From the NCBI GenBank assembly GCA_035943195.1, contig DASZCK010000022.1:1-8633 (forward strand): 8,633 nucleotides of DNA, in the 5' to 3' direction. The notes beneath the pieces are model-generated. The model was not told the origin of the DNA, did not search any database, and worked only from the letters and a program-made list of their open reading frames with translations. Made by a program: the position numbers and the translations under genes. Each line of letters opens with the position of its first letter. Within the stretch, counting starts at the first letter, position 1. Positions 1 through 6,255 of the stretch are shown piece by piece. The stretch comes from DAIDKA01 sp035943195 (GTDB lineage Bacteria; Pseudomonadota; Gammaproteobacteria; Steroidobacterales; Steroidobacteraceae).

Positions 1-20
1 TGCTGACATGCTTGGGGGCA

Positions 21-614
21 TTATGAACGTGTTGCGAGCACGGCGGGGCGATGATCGTTCCAGATGCGTTCCCATTCCATAATGAACCAGGGCGTAAACT
101 GCCCCGGACTGCGCCGCGCCATCTCGGCCTGCAGCGCTTCCGGGCTCACCCAGCGCAGCTGCGCAATCTCGCCCGGATCGGCCCGGACCGGGCTTTGGGT
201 TCGACCGATATACACCGAGCAAAGTTCGTTTTCCGCCCCCGTGGCGTCCCATTGGGCCTGGTACTGGAATTTGAACAGGAACTGCATGGGGCAGCGCACC
301 CCCAGTTCCTCGTGCAGACGCCGCTGGACGGCCGTCTCCATGCTCTCGGAGCGGCGCGGATGACTGCAACAGCTATTGGACCAGTACAATGGCCATAGGC
401 GTTTTGAAGCCGCGCGCTGCTGCAGCAGCAGTTCGCCGCCCGCATTGAAAATGAGTAGAGAGAAAGCCCGGTGTAAGATGCCTCGGCCATCATGGCACCT
501 CGCCTTGCTCATATGTCCGACTTCGCGGTCGGCCTCATCGACGAGGATGAGGGTATCGGCCTCGGCTAACGTATCTGTGCCCTCGGTTCCAGTGTCCACT
601 CGACCATCATTCAT
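21..614 (-). CDS. idi: Isopentenyl-diphosphate delta-isomerase, type I (Nudix family)
   Basis: This cytosolic enzyme interconverts IPP and DMAPP, supplying the allylic primer for farnesyl diphosphate and so for squalene and hopanoids. The 197-residue protein aligns end to end with E. coli Idi. The catalytic Cys lies in the CSHP motif (Cys83). The metal-site His41, His48 (LHRAFS) and His85 match E. coli His25, His32 and His69. The catalytic/metal acids are Glu128 and Glu130 in ENELC, and a Nudix-like RRLHEELG stretch covers residues 98-105. A polar, acidic N-terminal extension of roughly 15 residues precedes the conserved core. I chose ATG at 614, preceded by GGAGG nine bases upstream; an adjacent in-frame TTG at 617 is possible and would add one residue. 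The gene diverges from hpnI, which suggests isoprenoid supply is co-regulated with hopanoid assembly. The family call is very secure; the regulatory link is inferred. Confidence 0.96.
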   Translation of the reverse strand: MNDGRVDTGTEGTDTLAEADTLILVDEADREVGHMSKARCHDGRGILHRAFSLLIFNAGGELLLQQRAASKRLWPLYWSNSCCSHPRRSESMETAVQRRLHEELGVRCPMQFLFKFQYQAQWDATGAENELCSVYIGRTQSPVRADPGEIAQLRWVSPEALQAEMARRSPGQFTPWFIMEWERIWNDHRPAVLATRS

Positions 615-623
615 CAACAGGTA

Positions 624-628
624 CCTCC
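624..628 (-). promoter_or_regulatory. Shine-Dalgarno site of idi (GGAGG)
   Basis: Read on the minus strand, GGAGG lies 9 bases before the ATG at 614 and 6 bases before the TTG at 617. It is the only strong ribosome-binding sequence in the 24-bp divergent gap and supports translation of idi from this point. The plus-strand gene starting at 639 has no comparable site. Confidence 0.7.
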
Positions 629-638
629 AATCCCGAGC

Positions 639-1865
639 ATGATAACCGTCCCGGAAATAGCCACGCCAGCCTACCTGCCGCAGCTCAGCGGCCTCGGTTG
701 GTTGGGCGTGCTGCTGGCGGCGCTCGCGGCGTTCTATACCTTCGTTGCGCTGCTCGGCGCGCTGCTGCGACCCCGGCGCGCGGCGCCCTGGCCGGGCGCG
801 GTGGCATTGCCTGCGGTCACCATACTCAAACCCCTGTGCGGGGCCGAACCCCGCCTGTACGAGTGTCTGCGCAGTTTCTGCAACCAGGCCTGGCCGCAGC
901 TGCAGATCGTATTCGGGGTACGCGACCCGGCTGACCCGGCTGTCGCTGTGGTGCGACGGCTACAACACGAGTTTCCGCTGCTGGACCTGGCCCTGGTGCT
1001 CGATGGCACCCATCATGGCAGCAATGCCAAGGTCAGCAATCTGATCAACATCATGGCCGTGGCCAAGCATGACTATCTGATCATCGTGGACAGCGACATC
1101 CGGGTGGAACCCGGCTATGTGCAGCAGATCGTGGCGCCGCTGCTGGACGAGCGCGTCGGCATTGTGACCTGCCCCTATGTGGGTCGGCCGCTGCCGGATC
1201 TGTGGTCGCAACTGGGGGCACAGTTCATCAACGGCTGGTTCGTGCCTTCGGTGTTCGTGGCGGCGTTGTTTGGTTCCCGCGCGTTCGCTTTTGGTGCAAC
1301 GATCGCCCTGCGACGCCGGGTGCTGGATGCCATCGGCGGACTGCCCGCCATTGCCGATCAACTCGCGGACGACTACCGGCTCGGCGAGCTCACCCGCAAG
1401 CTCGGCCTGCGCACGGTGCTGTCGCATGTCGTCGTCGAGACGGTGGTGGAGGAGCGCAGTATGCAAGACCTGCTGGGTCATGAACTGCGCTGGCTGCGCA
1501 CCATCAAGGCGGTGCGACCCCTGGGGTACACCCTGGCCTTTGTGACCTTCGCGCTGCCGGTGGCCCTGATTGGCGCCGGGCTGGCCGCCGGCACCTCCCT
1601 GGGGCTGCTCGCCCTGGGCGCGACGGCGCTGCTGCGCCTGCTCATGCACCTGTACTGGAGCCCGACCGGGGAGCGTTCGACCTGGACGCGGTTATGGGCG
1701 GTGCCGCTGCATGACTGCGCCCTGTTCGCGGTGTGGTGTTGGGCCTTCCTGGGACAACGCGTGAGTTGGGGTCAGAGCAATTTCCACCTCGCCGAGGATG
1801 GTTCGGTATATCCGTTGCGCTCCAGGCTGGACAAGGCCCTGGCAACCCAGCTTGAGAACGAATAG
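639..1865 (+). CDS. hpnI: Hopanoid glycosyltransferase HpnI (ceramide glucosyltransferase-like, GT21)
   Basis: HpnI is known from hopanoid producers to transfer N-acetylglucosamine to bacteriohopanetetrol; it acts at the inner membrane. The 408-residue protein has an N-terminal membrane segment (about 19-43) and a GT2/GT21 catalytic domain. Visible motifs are TILKPL (61-66), GSNAKVSNL (127-135), DSD (151-153), the third acidic motif ADDYRLG (243-249), and HELRW (281-285), which occupies the (Q/R)xxRW position. At least two further membrane stretches follow (about 298-338 and 354-372). ATG 639 is the first normal start after the in-frame stop at 567-569, but it has no clear Shine-Dalgarno, so initiation may be weak or leaderless. 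Its TAG stop overlaps the GTG of hpnK by one base. The gene heads the plus-strand operon. The family is secure; the exact sugar donor is taken from characterised homologues. Confidence 0.93.
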   Translation: MITVPEIATPAYLPQLSGLGWLGVLLAALAAFYTFVALLGALLRPRRAAPWPGAVALPAVTILKPLCGAEPRLYECLRSFCNQAWPQLQIVFGVRDPADPAVAVVRRLQHEFPLLDLALVLDGTHHGSNAKVSNLINIMAVAKHDYLIIVDSDIRVEPGYVQQIVAPLLDERVGIVTCPYVGRPLPDLWSQLGAQFINGWFVPSVFVAALFGSRAFAFGATIALRRRVLDAIGGLPAIADQLADDYRLGELTRKLGLRTVLSHVVVETVVEERSMQDLLGHELRWLRTIKAVRPLGYTLAFVTFALPVALIGAGLAAGTSLGLLALGATALLRLLMHLYWSPTGERSTWTRLWAVPLHDCALFAVWCWAFLGQRVSWGQSNFHLAEDGSVYPLRSRLDKALATQLENE

Positions 1866-2716
1866 TGCCGGACCCGGTCCGGCGCCTGTGCATCATCACC
1901 GCCGATGATTTCGGGTTGCATGCGGCCGTCAACGAGGCGGTCGAAAGTGCGCATCGGGCCGGTGTTCTCACCGCCGCCAGCCTCATGGTCGGTGCTCCGG
2001 CAGCGCAGGATGCGGCGCGGCGTGCCCTTGAGTTGCCCAACCTGCGCGTGGGACTTCACCTGACCCTGGCCGATGGGCGTGCGCTGCTGCCCCGACGGCA
2101 GATTCCGGACCTCGTGGATGCCGACAATCGCTTCCATGACAACATGGTCGGCGCCGGCTGGCGTTTCTTCGCCAGCCCTTCCGTGCGGGCGCAGTTGGCT
2201 GCGGAAATCCGCGCCCAGTTCGCGGCCTTCGCAGCGCTTGGTCTCAAACTCGATCACCTGGACGCGCACAAGCACTTCCATCTGCACCCCACAGTGCTGT
2301 CACTGGCCTTGAGGATAGGCACCGAGTTCGGCCTGCGCGCGGTGCGCATTCCGGCCGAACCCGGACTGACCGCGACGCGGCTCCTGAGCCCGTGGCTGGC
2401 GCTGATGCGCAGGCGAGCGCGGCGGGCCGGCATGGCCTGCAACGATCAGATTTATGGCCTGGCGCACAGTGGCGCCATGGACGAGGCGCGGCTGCTGCGG
2501 ATCCTGGCGTCGCTGCCGCCTGGGGTGAGTGAAATCTACCTGCACCCGGCCACGCTCTCCGGGCGCGCCATCGCGACTTCGATGCCGAATTACCGTCATC
2601 GCGATGAACTTCAGGCGCTGCTCAGTGCGGCCGTGCGCGGCGCGCTCGAGGCGGCCGCCATTCGCCTCGGTGGCTATGGGGACATCGCCGCATTCCGCAC
2701 CGCTGCCGCACCATGA
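1865..2716 (+). CDS. hpnK: Hopanoid deacetylase HpnK (YdjC/ChbG-like metal-dependent hydrolase)
   Basis: HpnK removes the acetyl group from the N-acetylglucosaminyl hopanoid made by HpnI, giving BHT-glucosamine. The 283-residue protein carries the YdjC-fold metal motifs: ITADDFG at 11-17 (Asp14/Asp15), GLHL at 63-66 (His65), the His-rich DAHKHFHLHP at 133-142, and YLHP at 225-228. Together these give the Asp/His set expected for a metal-binding deacetylase. The start is GTG at 1865, sharing one base with the hpnI stop (TAGTG). No better start exists because the conserved ITADDFG motif begins only 10 residues in. Its TGA overlaps the ATG of hpnL (ATGA). Directly following hpnI without an intervening hpnJ suggests that the glucosamine form is the product of this pair. 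A role on other N-acetyl sugars is less likely given the context. Confidence 0.93.
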   Translation: MPDPVRRLCIITADDFGLHAAVNEAVESAHRAGVLTAASLMVGAPAAQDAARRALELPNLRVGLHLTLADGRALLPRRQIPDLVDADNRFHDNMVGAGWRFFASPSVRAQLAAEIRAQFAAFAALGLKLDHLDAHKHFHLHPTVLSLALRIGTEFGLRAVRIPAEPGLTATRLLSPWLALMRRRARRAGMACNDQIYGLAHSGAMDEARLLRILASLPPGVSEIYLHPATLSGRAIATSMPNYRHRDELQALLSAAVRGALEAAAIRLGGYGDIAAFRTAAAP

Positions 2717-3675
2717 AGTGGCTGCTGCGCCTTGCACTGCTTTTGGGCACGACCCTCGCCATCGTGCTGGTGCTGCGCGAGGGCCTGGCACCGATCCTTG
2801 CCCTGCTGAGGGCGGCCGGATGGACGCTGCTGTGGCTGGTGCCCCTGCACGGGCTGCCGCTGCTGCTGGATGCCTTGGGCTGGCGCACGCTGTTACGCGC
2901 CCTCGCCGTCCCGCCCGCCCTGACGGCTCCGGGGCGCCTGTTCGTCATCGCGAGTGTCCGCGAGGCCGTCAACCGCTTGTTACCGGTGGCCAATATCGGC
3001 GGCGAGATTGCCGGCATCCGCATGCTGTGCCGCGATGGCGCCGCGGCGCCGGCGGTCGCGGCCAGCGTGATCGTGGAGGTACTGCTGACCATCATCAGTC
3101 AATTGCTGTTTGCGGCTGCCGGCGTGCTGCTGCTGCTGCAGCTGACCGGCAGCACGGCCCTGGCCTCGCAGCTGCTGCTGGGGCTGGCGCTCGCGGTACC
3201 GGTGGTGGCCGTCCTGTACCTGCTGGTCCACCGCGGCGCTCTCTTCGAGCGCATCCTGCGCGGCGTCGAAAGCACGCTGGATCTGCCCGCGAAACTGCTG
3301 GGAAGCCTGGAGCAGGCCATGGCCGTGGACGCCCGCCTGCGCGAGCTTCTCGGACGCCGGGGCACGCTGCTGGTCACCGTCGCCTGGCAGCTGGCAGGCT
3401 TCGCCGCCGGTGCCATCGAGACCTGGCTCGCCCTTAGGTGGCTGCAGCACCCGGTGGGATTTGGAACCGCCCTGGCGCTGGAAAGTCTGACTCAGGCGAT
3501 CCGGCACTTTATATTTGTGGTACCGGCGGGTCTTGGAGTCCAGGAAGCCGGCCTGGTCGGATTTGGTTATCTTCTGGGCGTGCCGAACGACGCCAGCATT
3601 GCCCTGTCGCTGGCCAAGCGTATGCGCGAGATCCTGTTCGGTGTGCCGGCGCTGGCGTACTGGCAATTGGCCTGA
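2713..3675 (+). CDS. hpnL: Hopanoid-associated integral membrane protein HpnL (LPG synthase TM-region / flippase-like)
   Basis: This 320-residue, strongly hydrophobic protein has about seven or eight predicted membrane helices, for example around residues 5-22, 35-53, 117-143, 150-172, 217-238 and 281-300. It carries motifs typical of the lysylphosphatidylglycerol synthetase transmembrane/UPF0104 superfamily: REAVNRLLPVANIGGE (83-98) and FVVPAGLGVQEAG (268-280). HpnL proteins recur in hopanoid clusters but their activity is not established. Because it overlaps hpnK by ATGA and follows the two sugar-modifying enzymes, a role in translocating or placing the glycosylated hopanoid is a reasonable inference, not a demonstrated one. 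No Shine-Dalgarno is seen before ATG 2713, consistent with translational coupling to hpnK. The family assignment is good; the function is open. Confidence 0.87.
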   Translation: MKWLLRLALLLGTTLAIVLVLREGLAPILALLRAAGWTLLWLVPLHGLPLLLDALGWRTLLRALAVPPALTAPGRLFVIASVREAVNRLLPVANIGGEIAGIRMLCRDGAAAPAVAASVIVEVLLTIISQLLFAAAGVLLLLQLTGSTALASQLLLGLALAVPVVAVLYLLVHRGALFERILRGVESTLDLPAKLLGSLEQAMAVDARLRELLGRRGTLLVTVAWQLAGFAAGAIETWLALRWLQHPVGFGTALALESLTQAIRHFIFVVPAGLGVQEAGLVGFGYLLGVPNDASIALSLAKRMREILFGVPALAYWQLA

Positions 3676-3680
3676 GTATT

Positions 3681-3686
3681 GAAAGG
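3681..3686 (+). promoter_or_regulatory. Shine-Dalgarno site of the diiron protein gene
   Basis: The purine run GAAAGG lies 8 bases before ATG 3695, within the 19-base gap after hpnL. It supports the chosen start and independent translation initiation, unlike the overlapping upstream genes, which appear coupled. Confidence 0.55.
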
Positions 3687-3694
3687 TATGACGA

Positions 3695-4573
3695 ATGTCC
3701 GCCGCGGCGATTGAAATCGGATCCCTTGCGCATCGTGAACTGCTGGCGCGCTTTTTCATGGACAGCTACGTGGACTATGTTCCCGAGCAGGTGCAGTGGC
3801 CGACTCTGAGCGAGGAATCCAAGAACCGGCTGGTGTCGCTGCCATTCTGGCAGGAGGCGGTGGCCACCGAGAACGTCACGTCGAACACGGTCGCCGCCGC
3901 CGCGGCCATCGAGTCGGATCCGGCGCTGCGCGAGGCCATCGAGCTGCAGGGCTTCGAAGAGGGCCGGCACGCGCGGCTGCTGCGCGGGCTCACCGCGCAT
4001 TACGCCATTCCGGTCGACAACCCCGTGCCCTACCAGCCACGCGATCTGGAGCATGACTTCCTGTTCGCCGGCTTCGGCGAATGCTTTGATTCCTTCTTCG
4101 CCTTCGGCCTGTTCGCGCTGGCGCGCGAGTCCGGGTACTTCGAAGCCAAGCTGGTCGAGGTGTTCGAACCGGTGATCCAGGAGGAAGCGCGGCACATCCT
4201 GTTCTTCGTCAATTGGGTGAAGTACCGCCGCCGGCAATTGCCCTGGTGGCGCCGCCCGGCGTTCTCGCTGCGCTGCGGATGGATCATTCTCAAGCAGGTT
4301 TGGAGCCGCGCGAAGACGGCGCGCTCCATGGGCGGCGCGTCCGACGCCAAGCCCGCCGCGAAGACCGGCCCGCTCGGGGGCGATGATGGCGACAACTTCA
4401 CCTTGAGCGCCCATCAGGATCTGGGCGAGGACGTGACGCTGCACAAGCTGCTGGGACTGTGCCTGCGCGAGAACGATGCGCGCCTGGCGCAGTATGACCC
4501 GAGGCTGCTGCGACCGCGGCTGGTCCCCACCCTCGCACGCTTCATGTTCCGGGTGCTGCCCAAGAGCCTCTGA
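3695..4573 (+). CDS. Ferritin-like diiron protein of unknown function in the hopanoid operon
   Basis: I cannot assign a named family. The 292-residue protein has the carboxylate/His pattern of a four-helix diiron fold: Glu59, Glu89-x-x-His92 (in EEGRHARLL), Glu129 or Glu158, and Glu164-x-x-His167 (in EEARHILFF). This resembles the ferritin/rubrerythrin/oxygenase superfamily, so an O2-dependent oxidase, desaturase or hydroxylase, or an iron-handling role, is possible. After the bundle comes a Trp/Arg-rich amphipathic stretch (about 174-210), then a Gly/Ala/Asp-rich low-complexity linker (about 211-236), then a basic, Leu-rich C-terminus. This suggests association with a membrane or lipid, but no classical transmembrane helix is clear. 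The gene follows hpnL by 19 bp and ends 6 bp from the convergent hpnA stop. Operon position suggests modification of the hopanoid or its head group; this is inference only. Confidence 0.8.
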   Translation: MSAAAIEIGSLAHRELLARFFMDSYVDYVPEQVQWPTLSEESKNRLVSLPFWQEAVATENVTSNTVAAAAAIESDPALREAIELQGFEEGRHARLLRGLTAHYAIPVDNPVPYQPRDLEHDFLFAGFGECFDSFFAFGLFALARESGYFEAKLVEVFEPVIQEEARHILFFVNWVKYRRRQLPWWRRPAFSLRCGWIILKQVWSRAKTARSMGGASDAKPAAKTGPLGGDDGDNFTLSAHQDLGEDVTLHKLLGLCLRENDARLAQYDPRLLRPRLVPTLARFMFRVLPKSL

Positions 4574-4576
4574 GGC
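4566..4576. repeat. Short inverted repeat at the convergent gene ends
   Basis: GCCTC-T-GAGGC is a perfect 5-bp inverted repeat with a single central base, spanning the stop codon of the diiron protein gene. As RNA it could form at most a 4-bp stem with a 3-base loop, and no T-run follows on either strand. It sits where a bidirectional terminator might be expected, but it is too weak to call one. Confidence 0.25.
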
Positions 4577-4579
4577 GAG

Positions 4580-5578
4580 TCAGCCCTTGAGGTAGCCCGC
4601 GTCGCGGAACCAGCGCACGGCGTCCTGAAAGGCAATGGCGGGATCGCGAAAGCCGTAGCCCAACTCGCGCATGGCCTTGGCGCTGGAGAAGTACATGCGC
4701 TTCTTGGACATGCGCACCCCTTCGACGGTGATGCGCGTGCTGCCGCCGCTCACACGGGCGAAGGCCTCGGCCAGATGCGCGATGGGGAGCACCAGGCCGT
4801 GCGGCAGGCGGATGCGCGGCGGCGGCCGTCCGGCAATGCGCGTCACCTGTGTCAGGATCTCCTTCAACGTCATATCCGCGCCACCCAGGATGTAGCGCTC
4901 GGCATGGCGGCCGCGTTCCAACGCCAGCAGATGGCCGCGCGCGATGTCATCCACATGCGCGACATTCAGTCCGGTATCGACATACGCCGGGGTACGGCCG
5001 GCGGCGGCATCCAGCACGATCTGGCCGGTGGGCGTGGGCTTCACATCGCAGGGCCCCACCGGGGTCGAGGGATTCACGATCACCACCCAGCGGTTCGGCG
5101 CCGCGCGGGCCCACCGCTGCACGAGTTCCTCGCCCAGGAACTTGGAGCGCTTGTAGTGGCCGATCATGTCGGCCTCGGTGGCGATGCAGTCTTCGTCGGC
5201 TACCGCGCCATCGCCCGAAAGGCGCAGCGTCGCGACGCTGCTGGTGTAGACGATGCGCGCCACCCCGGCACGCTCGGCGGCGTTCAGCAGATCGCGTGTG
5301 CCCGCGACATTGACCGCATACAGGTCGGCCGGATCAGGTGCCCACAGGCGATAGTCGGCGGCCACATGAAACAGCACCTCGCAGCCCTGCAAGGCCGCGG
5401 CATAGGATGACGCATCGCGCAGATCGCCGGTCACCACGTGCAGCGGCAGGCCCGACAGATTGCGACGATCCGAGCCCGAACGTGCCAGCGCGCGCAGCTC
5501 CCAGCCGGCGGCCACCAGCGCCCGCGCGACCGCCGCGCCCACGAAACCGGTGGCGCCGGTGACGAAGGCGCGTGTCAT
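4580..5578 (-). CDS. hpnA: Hopanoid-associated sugar epimerase/reductase HpnA (extended SDR)
   Basis: This 332-residue protein belongs to the NAD(P)-dependent epimerase/dihydroflavonol-4-reductase group of short-chain dehydrogenases. The Rossmann glycine motif GATGFVG is at 8-14, GDLRD at 51-55 marks the second nucleotide-contact strand, the active-site Ser region YTSS at 111-114 is present, and the catalytic YxxxK is Tyr142/Lys146. Length is normal for the family. ATG 5578 overlaps the hpnG stop as ATGA, so the start is well supported. HpnA is annotated in many hopanoid clusters as a sugar epimerase, but its substrate is not settled. Being last in the squalene synthase-shc-hpnG-hpnA operon and coupled to hpnG, it probably acts on the C5 side chain or a sugar donor after adenine removal. 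It converges with the plus-strand operon. Confidence 0.92.
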   Translation of the reverse strand: MTRAFVTGATGFVGAAVARALVAAGWELRALARSGSDRRNLSGLPLHVVTGDLRDASSYAAALQGCEVLFHVAADYRLWAPDPADLYAVNVAGTRDLLNAAERAGVARIVYTSSVATLRLSGDGAVADEDCIATEADMIGHYKRSKFLGEELVQRWARAAPNRWVVIVNPSTPVGPCDVKPTPTGQIVLDAAAGRTPAYVDTGLNVAHVDDIARGHLLALERGRHAERYILGGADMTLKEILTQVTRIAGRPPPRIRLPHGLVLPIAHLAEAFARVSGGSTRITVEGVRMSKKRMYFSSAKAMRELGYGFRDPAIAFQDAVRWFRDAGYLKG

Positions 5579-6255
5579 GGCAGACCCAGGTCCACTTGCG
5601 CCAGCGCCCGCAGCGTCCGCAGGGCCGCCCGGTAGCGTCGCGGCAAGCGCATGAGCGTCAGCAGATCCCCGGGTGTGCTCACCAGCCCCGCCACCAGTCG
5701 CGGCAGGTTCACCGCACCGTAGGGTCCCGTCGCGTGGATGACGCTCAGTGGCAGCGCGTCGGCGGCGCCGTCGATCACCACCCGCGCGATGGCAAATCTC
5801 ACTCCCAGTCGGGCGGCGACTTCGGCAATGGCAAAGCTCTCCATATCGACGGCACAGGCGTTGGTCCTCGAGCGCGCCTGGGATTTGGCCGCAACGGACG
5901 ACAGCGGCTGCGCGACACTGAGCAAGGTACCGCCGACCACCATGGCAGCATCAGCGATGGCAGCCGCCTGCGCTGCCAGTCGATCACGCCATGGACCGTA
6001 GGGCGTATACGCGCCACCGGCGCCATCGATGACGCATTGGGGCATCACCACGGCACCCGCCGCCAGCTTTGGATCAAGCGCCCCGGCCAAACCGAAACTC
6101 AACAGTCCCTGGGCACCGGCGGCGACCAGATCCTGCGCCGCGCGGGCCGCGGCCTGCGGACCCATGCCGCTGAGCGCGACCAAACGGTCATTGGGGAGGG
6201 GGTCAAGAGTACGCGCCTCGGCCTGCAGGGCCGCGACGATCCCCGTGACACTCAC
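5575..6255 (-). CDS. hpnG: Adenosylhopane nucleosidase/phosphorylase HpnG
   Basis: HpnG releases adenine from adenosylhopane, the HpnH product, giving the ribosyl-type C35 hopanoid that leads to bacteriohopanetetrol. The 226-residue protein shows the purine nucleoside phosphorylase-like fold motifs: GMG (30-32), SFGLAGAL (53-60), AVDMES (135-140), and a late acidic pair in VIDGAAD (160-166). The frame stays open 44 codons further upstream, but that part lies inside the shc reading frame and looks nothing like the family. I therefore place the start at GTG 6255, which overlaps the shc TGA (GTGA) and begins just before the conserved TGIVAALQAEA. That length suits the family. Its own TGA overlaps the hpnA ATG. 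HpnH, which supplies its substrate, must be encoded outside the window. Confidence 0.9.
   Translation of the reverse strand: MSVTGIVAALQAEARTLDPLPNDRLVALSGMGPQAAARAAQDLVAAGAQGLLSFGLAGALDPKLAAGAVVMPQCVIDGAGGAYTPYGPWRDRLAAQAAAIADAAMVVGGTLLSVAQPLSSVAAKSQARSRTNACAVDMESFAIAEVAARLGVRFAIARVVIDGAADALPLSVIHATGPYGAVNLPRLVAGLVSTPGDLLTLMRLPRRYRAALRTLRALAQVDLGLP

Noticed and set aside
2529..3437. 302-codon plus-strand open frame across hpnK and hpnL
   Set aside because: It is the shifted frame of two well-supported genes. Its Arg/Ala/Gly/Pro-rich translation has no domain.
3509..4444. 311-codon minus-strand open frame opposite hpnL and the diiron gene
   Set aside because: No family resemblance, and it is fully explained as an antisense shadow of genes with motifs and good starts.
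4566..4576. Rho-independent terminator between the convergent operons
   Set aside because: The stem is only about 4-5 bp with almost no loop and there is no T-run on either strand.
4775..5410. 211-codon plus-strand open frame opposite hpnA
   Set aside because: Antisense shadow with Arg/His/Gly-rich composition and no domain; hpnA on the other strand has intact Rossmann and YxxxK motifs.
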